Shown here: in pieces, positions 58,524-64,000 of the stretch | Numbering within the stretch: the stretch's first letter is position 1 | How the letters are laid out: every line of letters begins with the position of its first letter | NCBI RefSeq assembly: GCF_014650575.1 | Contig: NZ_BMVF01000005.1 | Span: 372,001 to 436,000, forward strand | Direction: 5' to 3' | DNA from: Streptomyces naganishii JCM 4654 | GTDB taxonomy: Bacteria; Actinomycetota; Actinomycetes; Streptomycetales; Streptomycetaceae | DNA: 64,000 nucleotides | Made by a program: the position numbers and the translations under genes | The notes under the pieces: generated by a model | What the model saw: only the letters and a program-made list of their open reading frames with translations | What the model was told of the DNA's origin: nothing | Database searches by the model: none

Positions 58524-58543
58524 AGTAAGGCATGCCTTCGCTA
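58524..58543. promoter_or_regulatory. Candidate iron-box (DmdR1/IdeR-like) palindrome
   Basis: AAGGCATGCCTT (58527-58538) is a perfect palindrome inside an AAGTAAGGC-GCCTTCGCT context that resembles but does not match the DmdR/IdeR consensus (TTAGGTTAGGCTAACCTAA) exactly. It lies 50-70 nt before the efeUO ATG, the right place for an iron repressor. Confidence 0.4.
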
Positions 58544-58592
58544 ACTCGGTCCCACGGTGGCCGGAGCGGTGTGCCGGGGAGGGCCGCAGGGC

Positions 58593-60629
58593 ATGTGGGA
58601 CGACGCGTTTCCGAGCTTTCTGATCGGACTGCGAGAAGGGCTCGAAGGCGGACTCATCGTCTCCATCCTGGTCGCCACCCTCGTGCGGGCCGGAGCGAAG
58701 TCCCGGCTGCCGCAGGTGTGGACCGGCGTCCTCGCGGCGATCGCGCTGGCGATGAGCTTCGGCGCGGTGCTCACCTTCACGGCCGCGTCCCTGTCCGCGA
58801 CCGCCCAGGAGGCCTTCGGCGGCACCCTCGGCGTGATCGCCGTCGCCTTCGTCACCGCCATGGTCTTCTGGATGCGCCGTTCGGCGCGGAACCTCTCCGG
58901 TGAGATCAAGGAGAAGGTGACCGGCGCGCTCGCGATGGGCGCGGGCATGCTGATCCTCACCTCCTTCCTCGCGGTGGGCCGCGAAGGCCTGGAGACGGCC
59001 CTGTTCCTGTGGACCACCGCCCGCGCGGCGGGGGAGTCGGCGGGGCCTCTCACCGGCGCGGGCATCGGCCTCGTCCTCGCGGCCGGGCTGTGCTGGGGCC
59101 TGTACCGGCGGGTCCTGAGGATCAACCTCACCAAGTTCTTCACCGCCACCGGCGCCGTGCTGATCGTCATCGCGGCCGGCGTGCTCGGCTACGGCCTGCG
59201 CGACCTGCAGGAGGGCGGGGTCCTCCCCGGCAAGGCCGCGTACGCCGTCGACCTCGGCGGCACCGTGGACGCCGGCTCCTGGTACAGCACCCTCATCCAG
59301 GGCGTCCTCAACCTCACCCCGACCATGACCTGGCTCCAGGTCACCGGCTACGCCGGCTACCTGGCCGTGGTGATGACCCTCTTCGTACGAGGCATACGGT
59401 CCCCGTCCCCGGCGAAGCCGTCCCCGGCCGCCGCCGCCGGGGCCGGCGCGCCCGCGGGCTCTGCCGCTCGGCGGCGCCCCGCGTGGGTCGTGCCCGTCGC
59501 CGTTGTCGCGGTGCCGGCCGTGGTGGCCGGGTTCGTCGTCGCGCTGGGGCGGCCCAAGCCCGGCGGTGCGCAGACCGTCGCCGTGTCCGAGGCGGACTGC
59601 GGGGACGGGTTCAGCGCGCCCCGGCCGGGGCGGCAGACCTTCCAGATGCGCAACACCGGGTCCAGGACGTCCGAGGTCTACCTGATCGACCCGGCGACGG
59701 GCGCCGTCTACGGCGAGATCGAGGGGCTCGCCCCGGGCACCACCCGGGACCTGGTCGCCACCGTCGCCGGCGGCAGCTACGCCTGGCGCTGCGTGCCCAG
59801 CGGCGGCACCGCCGTCACCTCCAAGGCCGTCCGGGTCGGCGGAGGGGGAGGGGCCAGGGCGGTCGTCCCGGTCTCCGAGCAGGATCTCGCCGCCCCGCTC
59901 AAGGAGTACAAGCAGTACGTCGAGGGCGGCCTCGCCACCCTCGTCGCGCAGACCGACAGGCTCGACGACGACATCCAGGGCGGCCGCCTGGACGCGGCCC
60001 GCACCGACTGGCTGACCGCCCACCGCACCTACTCCTCCCTCGGCGCCGCCTACGGAACCTTCGAGGACTTCGACAAGAGGATCAACGGCAGGCCGGACGG
60101 ACTGACCGCGGGCGTCGCCGACAAGGACTTCACCGGCTTCCACCGCATCGAGTACGGCCTGTGGCACGGCCAGAGCGCGGCCCTGCTCAAGGCCCCCGCC
60201 CGGCAGCTCGCCGCCGACGCCGCCGGTCTGAGCAAGGCCTTCCCGGCCCAGGACTTCGACCCGGGCGACCTTCCGCTGCGCGCCCACGAGATCCTCGAGA
60301 ACACCCTGCAGTTCGAGCTCACCGGCCAGGCCGACCAGGGCAGCGGCACCGAGCTGGCCACCACCGACGCCAACCTCGCCGGCACCCGCGAACTGCTCAC
60401 CGTGCTGAAGCCCCTGCTGGCCGGCCGCGCCCCGCACCTGCTGCCCACCGTCGACGCGGACGTCACCCGGCTCCAGAAGCTGCTGGACGCCTCCCACCAG
60501 GGCGGCTCCTGGACCCCGGTGGACCGGCTCGACGCCACCACGCGGGCCCGGCTGAACGGGGCCACCGGGCAGCTCCTGGAGGACCTCGCCCCCGTACCGG
60601 ACCTGCTGGAGATCCGGAAGTCCGCCTGA
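58593..60629 (+). CDS. efeU: EfeU-EfeO fusion: FTR1 iron permease, cupredoxin and M75 domains
   Basis: A single 678-residue frame joins two proteins normally separate. Residues 1-270 are an FTR1/EfeU permease with about 7 TM helices and two REGLE motifs (14-18 and 130-134) that bind iron. A Pro/Ala linker and an extra TM (about 297-318) lead to a cupredoxin-like EfeO N domain (about 325-415, two Cys at 336 and 400) and an M75 imelysin domain (about 425-678) with the HRIE iron-site motif at 517-520. In EfeUOB systems EfeO/M captures iron and EfeU imports it. EfeB follows 140 nt later. GGGGAGGG lies about 10 nt before the ATG. Confidence 0.92.
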   Translation: MWDDAFPSFLIGLREGLEGGLIVSILVATLVRAGAKSRLPQVWTGVLAAIALAMSFGAVLTFTAASLSATAQEAFGGTLGVIAVAFVTAMVFWMRRSARNLSGEIKEKVTGALAMGAGMLILTSFLAVGREGLETALFLWTTARAAGESAGPLTGAGIGLVLAAGLCWGLYRRVLRINLTKFFTATGAVLIVIAAGVLGYGLRDLQEGGVLPGKAAYAVDLGGTVDAGSWYSTLIQGVLNLTPTMTWLQVTGYAGYLAVVMTLFVRGIRSPSPAKPSPAAAAGAGAPAGSAARRRPAWVVPVAVVAVPAVVAGFVVALGRPKPGGAQTVAVSEADCGDGFSAPRPGRQTFQMRNTGSRTSEVYLIDPATGAVYGEIEGLAPGTTRDLVATVAGGSYAWRCVPSGGTAVTSKAVRVGGGGGARAVVPVSEQDLAAPLKEYKQYVEGGLATLVAQTDRLDDDIQGGRLDAARTDWLTAHRTYSSLGAAYGTFEDFDKRINGRPDGLTAGVADKDFTGFHRIEYGLWHGQSAALLKAPARQLAADAAGLSKAFPAQDFDPGDLPLRAHEILENTLQFELTGQADQGSGTELATTDANLAGTRELLTVLKPLLAGRAPHLLPTVDADVTRLQKLLDASHQGGSWTPVDRLDATTRARLNGATGQLLEDLAPVPDLLEIRKSA

Positions 60630-60652
60630 TCGCCGTGAAACCCGGGCGCCCC

Positions 60653-60708
60653 CGCGCCCACCGGCCCGCGCGCCCACCGGCCCGCGCGCCCACCGGCCCG
60701 CGCGCCCG
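60653..60708. repeat. 16-bp GC-only tandem repeat, about 3.5 copies
   Basis: The unit GCGCCCACCGGCCCGC is repeated three to four times between efeUO and efeB. It is nearly pure G+C and could form slipped structures or modulate readthrough. Confidence 0.7.
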
Positions 60709-60769
60709 CCCACCCGCACCCATGACACCCCGGCCCGCACCGGGACCGTACGACCGAAGGGAACCCTCC

Positions 60770-62050
60770 ATGCCGCCCGCCGAAACGTCCGCCCCGCAGG
60801 GCGGCTGCCCCGCCGGTCACGGCCGCCGCGCCTTCGTACGGACGGCCCTGGGCGCCGGAGCCGCGGGCGCGGTCCTGGCCGGCGGCGGGTTCGCGCTCGG
60901 CCAGGCCGGCACCGGCCAGGCGCGCGCGGCGGACGCCGGCGACACGGCGAAGGTGCCCTTCCACGGCGCCCACCAGGCCGGTGTCGTCACCCCGGCCCCC
61001 GCCGCGGCCACCTTCGTCTCCTTCGACGTCATCGCCGACAGCCGCGAGGAACTCGCCGGCCTGCTGAAGACCATCACCGAGCGGGCCCGCTTCCTCACCG
61101 CCGGCGGCACGCCCGCCGACCTCGGCGTCGGCGCCCCGCCCTCCGACAACGGCATCCTCGGCCCCGAGGTCCCCGCCGACGCGCTCACCGTCACCGTCGG
61201 CGTAGGCGCCTCCCTCTTCGACGACCGCTACGGCCTGGCCAAGGCCAAGCCCCGCCGCCTCACGCCGATGCGGACGTTCCCCAACGACGACCTCCGGCCG
61301 GCCGAGTGCCACGGCGACCTCTCCCTCCAGATCTGCGCCGACCGGCAGGACACCGTGCTGCACGCGCTGCGCGACATCGCGCGGCACACCCGCGGCGCCA
61401 TGCAGATCAAGTGGCGCGTCGACGGCTTCCAGAACACCCCGCGTCCCACCGGCGCCCAGCGCAACCTCCTCGGCTTCAAGGACGGCATCGCCAACCCGGA
61501 CGTGACCTCCGCGCGCGAGACGAACCGGCTGATCTGGGTGGGCGACGGCCAGGGCGAGCCCGCCTGGACGCACGGCGGCAGCTACCAGGTCATCCGGATC
61601 ATCCGGATGCTGGTGGAGTTCTGGGACCGGGTCTCGCTGACCGAGCAGGAGAAGATGTTCGGCCGCCGCAAGGACACCGGCGCCCCGCTGGACGGCGCCG
61701 AGGAGACCGATGTCCCCAACTACGCCAAGGACCCCAAGGGCACCGCGATCCCGCTGGACGCCCACATCCGGCTCGCCAACCCGCGCACCGCCGCCACCGA
61801 CTCCTCGCGCATCCTGCGCCGCGGCTACAACTACGACCGGGGCGTCGACAGCGTCGGCAACCTCGACATGGGCCTGGTGTTCTGCTGCTACCAGCAGGAC
61901 GTGGCGCGGCAGTTCGAGGCCACCCAGACCCGGCTGATCGACGAACCCCTGGTCGACTACATCTCGCCGACCGGCGGCGGCTACTTCTTCGTCCTCCCCG
62001 GCGTGCGCGACCGCGCCGACTGGCTCGGACGCGGACTGCTCTCCGCCTGA
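60770..62050 (+). CDS. efeB: Tat-exported DyP-type peroxidase EfeB
   Basis: This 426-residue protein has a Tat signal ([20 protein letters not shown]) and the DyP peroxidase fold with [10 protein letters not shown] (catalytic Asp), AHIRLANPR (proximal haem His region) and [14 protein letters not shown] (distal Arg region). EfeB is the periplasmic/extracellular haem peroxidase of the EfeUOB iron uptake system and may release iron from haem or oxidise Fe(II). AAGGGA is 8 nt before the ATG. Confidence 0.94.
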   Translation: MPPAETSAPQGGCPAGHGRRAFVRTALGAGAAGAVLAGGGFALGQAGTGQARAADAGDTAKVPFHGAHQAGVVTPAPAAATFVSFDVIADSREELAGLLKTITERARFLTAGGTPADLGVGAPPSDNGILGPEVPADALTVTVGVGASLFDDRYGLAKAKPRRLTPMRTFPNDDLRPAECHGDLSLQICADRQDTVLHALRDIARHTRGAMQIKWRVDGFQNTPRPTGAQRNLLGFKDGIANPDVTSARETNRLIWVGDGQGEPAWTHGGSYQVIRIIRMLVEFWDRVSLTEQEKMFGRRKDTGAPLDGAEETDVPNYAKDPKGTAIPLDAHIRLANPRTAATDSSRILRRGYNYDRGVDSVGNLDMGLVFCCYQQDVARQFEATQTRLIDEPLVDYISPTGGGYFFVLPGVRDRADWLGRGLLSA

Positions 62051-62107
62051 GCCCGCGGTTCTTGCGCGACTTTCCCTGCTCATGGTGAAGACCAGCCGGG
62101 CACTTTA

Positions 62108-62124
62108 CTGCACATCATTCGCAA
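62108..62124. promoter_or_regulatory. Candidate Nur box upstream of the NiCoT gene
   Basis: CTGCAC-ATCAT-TCGCAA matches the Streptomyces nickel-uptake-regulator consensus tTGCaa-N5-ttGCAA (recalled from memory) at all strongly conserved positions. It lies 83-99 nt before the transporter start. Confidence 0.45.
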
Positions 62125-62206
62125 GTACGGGATGATGGCACATGAGGCCGGGCCGCGCCCGTGCGCGCCCGGCCGGACCGCGCACCCGACGGAAAGACCC
62201 GACCCG

Positions 62207-63367
62207 ATGACGGCCGCCCCTGACTCCGCTCCGACCCTCCCCGCCCAGGCCGGGCGAAAGCCCCCGGCCTGGCACCGCGTCCTCGGCTCCATGACGCGGC
62301 AGGAGTGGGTCAGGGTCGGCGGAATGGCCGCCTTCGTGCTGGCTCTGCACGTCATCGGCTGGTTCACGCTGGCCGGGATCGTCGTGCCGGAGCACTACAG
62401 CGTCGGAGCGAAGTCCTTCGGCATCGGCGTCGGCGTCACCGCCTACACCCTGGGCATGCGGCACGCCTTCGACGCCGACCACATCGCCGCCATCGACAAC
62501 ACCACCCGCAAATTCATGAACGAGGGGAAGCGGCCGCTGTCGACCGGCTTCTGGTTCTCCCTCGGCCACTCCAGCGTCGTCTTCGTGCTCGCCCTGCTGC
62601 TCTCCCTCGGCGTCAAGGCCCTGGCCGGCCCGGTCCGCGACGACAACTCCGCACTGCACGACGTCACCGGCCTGATCGGCACGACCGTCTCCGGCACCTT
62701 CCTCTACGTCATCGCCGCCATCAACCTCGTCATCCTGGCCGGCATCTGGAAGGTGTTCCGGCAGATGCGCTCCGGGCACTTCGACGAGGCGGCCCTCGAG
62801 GAGCAGCTGAACAACCGCGGCTTCATGAACCGCCTGCTCGGCCGCGTGATGAGCTCGATCACCAAGCCGTGGCAGATGTACCCCCTCGGCCTGCTCTTCG
62901 GCCTCGGCTTCGACACGGCCACCGAGATCGCGCTGCTGGTGCTCGCGGGCTCCGGCGCCGCCTCCGGACTGCCCTGGTACGCGATCCTGTGCCTGCCGGT
63001 GCTGTTCGCCGCGGGCATGTCGCTGCTGGACACGATCGACGGCTCGTTCATGAACTTCGCCTACGGCTGGGCGTTCTCCAAGCCGGTCCGCAAGGTCTAC
63101 TACAACCTCACCGTCACCGGCCTGTCCGTCGCGGTCGCCCTGGTCATCGGCACCGTCGAGCTGCTGGGCCTGCTGGCGCAGAAGCTCGGGCTGCACGGCG
63201 TCTTCTGGGACTGGATCGCGGGCCTGGACCTCAACGTCGTCGGGTTCGTGATCGTCGGACTCTTCTTCGCCACCTGGATCCTCGCCCTGGTGGTGTGGAA
63301 GGCCGGCCGCATCGAGGAGAAGTGGACGGCGAACCTGGCCGCACCCGCCGAATCCGCGGCCGAGTAG
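62207..63367 (+). CDS. NiCoT family nickel/cobalt transporter (HoxN/NixA type)
   Basis: This 386-residue integral membrane protein has the NiCoT signature RHAFDADHIAAIDNTTRK (H-x4-D-H in TM2), SLGHSSVVFVLAL and LFGLGFDTATEIALL, and about 8 TM helices. It imports Ni2+ or Co2+ for urease, hydrogenase, superoxide dismutase or cobalamin; metal preference cannot be read reliably. The ATG at 62207 has GGAAAG about 12 nt upstream. A possible Nur box suggests nickel control. Confidence 0.93.
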   Translation: MTAAPDSAPTLPAQAGRKPPAWHRVLGSMTRQEWVRVGGMAAFVLALHVIGWFTLAGIVVPEHYSVGAKSFGIGVGVTAYTLGMRHAFDADHIAAIDNTTRKFMNEGKRPLSTGFWFSLGHSSVVFVLALLLSLGVKALAGPVRDDNSALHDVTGLIGTTVSGTFLYVIAAINLVILAGIWKVFRQMRSGHFDEAALEEQLNNRGFMNRLLGRVMSSITKPWQMYPLGLLFGLGFDTATEIALLVLAGSGAASGLPWYAILCLPVLFAAGMSLLDTIDGSFMNFAYGWAFSKPVRKVYYNLTVTGLSVAVALVIGTVELLGLLAQKLGLHGVFWDWIAGLDLNVVGFVIVGLFFATWILALVVWKAGRIEEKWTANLAAPAESAAE

Positions 63368-63396
63368 CGCCCGGGCGCCCCCGGCCCGGGATCCTC

Positions 63397-63455
63397 CGGA
63401 TCGGGACGGCCCCCGGATCGGGACGGCCACCGGATCCTCCCGGATTGGGACGGCC
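63397..63455. repeat. Three copies of a 15-bp direct repeat
   Basis: CGGATCGGGACGGCC occurs at 63397-63411 and 63414-63428, and with one change (GGATTGGG) at 63441-63455, between the NiCoT and DUF5709 genes. Confidence 0.7.
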
Positions 63456-63530
63456 CTGGCGGGAAACGCGGATGCCGACAGCCGTGACACCGGCACCGGC
63501 ATACCGTTGCCGCCGCGAGGGAGGAAACCC

Positions 63531-64000
63531 GTGAGCACCGATCCGATGGCCGACGACGCCTACCAGCCCACCGGGGGCAACGAGGAGCAGGAGGACGCCG
63601 CGCCGCTGGACATGCAGGACGCGGTGGGGGAGCGGACGTACGACGAGACCCTCGACGAGGGGTACTCCCCGCCGGAGAAGCCGCTGGGCGTCAACAAGTA
63701 CGGCACCACGGCCTCCGAGCAGCACGAGGGCGAGAGCCTGGACCAGCGCCTGGCCCAGGAGCGGCCCGACGTGGGAGTGCCGGAGGGCGACGGCGTCGGG
63801 GACCTGCCCGGCGGCGAGGGCGAGCCGGTCGACCCCGAGGCCGGCACGGAACGCGCCGGACGCCTGGTCGCCCCGGACGAGGGCGCCCACCCCGACACCA
63901 CCAAGGACGAGATCGCCGAGGACGTGGGCATCGACGCCGGCGCCGCCGGAGCCGAGGAGGCCGCCGTGCACGTGGTCGAGGACGAGGACGCGTTCCCCGA
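63531..64000 (+). CDS. DUF5709 domain protein, 3' end outside window
   Basis: The GTG has GGGAGGAAAC just upstream. The visible 156 residues are acidic: DDAYQPTGGNEEQEDAAPLD, YDETLDEGYSPPEKPLGVN and LDQRLAQERPDV, typical of the actinobacterial DUF5709 family. The function is unknown. The frame is open at the window edge. Confidence 0.85.
   Translation, partial: MSTDPMADDAYQPTGGNEEQEDAAPLDMQDAVGERTYDETLDEGYSPPEKPLGVNKYGTTASEQHEGESLDQRLAQERPDVGVPEGDGVGDLPGGEGEPVDPEAGTERAGRLVAPDEGAHPDTTKDEIAEDVGIDAGAAGAEEAAVHVVEDEDAFP

Larger units (their letters stand above)
58266..58592. other. 327-nt divergent intergenic region with BlaI-like and iron-box-like sites
   Basis: No gene seen. It holds two TACA/TGTA-type dyads (58322-58356) on the dedA side and a palindrome resembling an iron-regulator box (58527-58538) on the efeUO side. 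Confidence 0.5.

Noticed and set aside
60653..60708. GC repeat between efeUO and efeB as a regulatory hairpin
   Set aside because: The unit is a direct repeat with only trivial self-complementarity, so it was kept as a plain repeat.

Overview
The window is very GC-rich, has strong G/C third-position codon bias, many GTG starts, dense translationally coupled operons and actinobacterial families (DUF6479, DUF5709, mycothiol-dependent enzymes, streptogrisin-type S1 proteases, SpoIIE phosphatases). This points to a Streptomyces chromosome or a close relative. No rRNA, tRNA, CRISPR array, phage or complete insertion sequence was seen.

Layout. 1-4.8 kb: a secreted S1 protease cut by the window edge and with a repeat tail, two strong hairpins, a GAF/PAS/SpoIIE/ATPase phosphatase and small genes. 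5.2-11.9 kb: MFS exporters, including a marR-MFS-isochorismatase-like operon with a readable promoter and operator, a metallophosphoesterase and a DHA2-type exporter with a suspicious tail. 12.0-19.8 kb: a complete seven-gene aerobic CO-dehydrogenase-like operon (coxS-L-M-D-E-F-G order, minus strand) whose large subunit carries the form II motif AYRGAGR. 20.0-22.9 kb: a secreted beta-propeller protein divergent from a TetR regulator, and an NTF2-like protein. 23.1-27.8 kb: mycothiol-dependent formaldehyde detoxification pair, SDR, L,D-transpeptidase, small conserved protein. 28-30.7 kb: a membrane-anchored S1 protease and a PatB-type C-S lyase. 30.9-33.1 kb: a small island with a decayed MocR-type regulator, a tandem YciI protein, a DsbA-like protein and a GNAT acetyltransferase. 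33.1-41.6 kb: large secreted hydrolase, GT87-like mannosyltransferase, Zn-ribbon/OB protein with its TetR regulator and two matching operators, ATP-grasp-like protein, peptidoglycan-binding protein, flavin reductase. 41.6-46.4 kb: ANTAR-GAF-PAS-SpoIIE phosphatase, RpiR regulator, stand-alone FhaA N-domain. 46.5-52.2 kb: GT39-like transferase, P-loop kinase, and a coupled beta-phosphoglucomutase/GH65 phosphorylase pair. 52.2-58.4 kb: a BlaI/M56 regulatory pair, a GT-C membrane transferase, a flippase-like protein, two PAP2 phosphatases and a DedA protein. 58.6-62.1 kb: an EfeU-EfeO fusion followed by the Tat-exported peroxidase EfeB (iron uptake). 62.2-64 kb: a NiCoT nickel/cobalt transporter with a possible Nur box, then a truncated DUF5709 gene.

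The most interesting unit is the 52-58 kb envelope cluster. TACA/TGTA dyads of BlaI type lie at the blaI start, just before the GT-C gene and upstream of the dedA-PAP2-PAP2 operon, suggesting that a BlaI/M56 sensor pair controls lipid-carrier recycling and polyprenyl-linked glycosylation. Other notable signals are the EfeU-EfeO fusion, paired TetR operators around the Zn-ribbon/OB locus, the MarR promoter/operator, and a recurrent leaderless start signature (TANNNT 6-8 nt before ATG/GTG) at ten genes.
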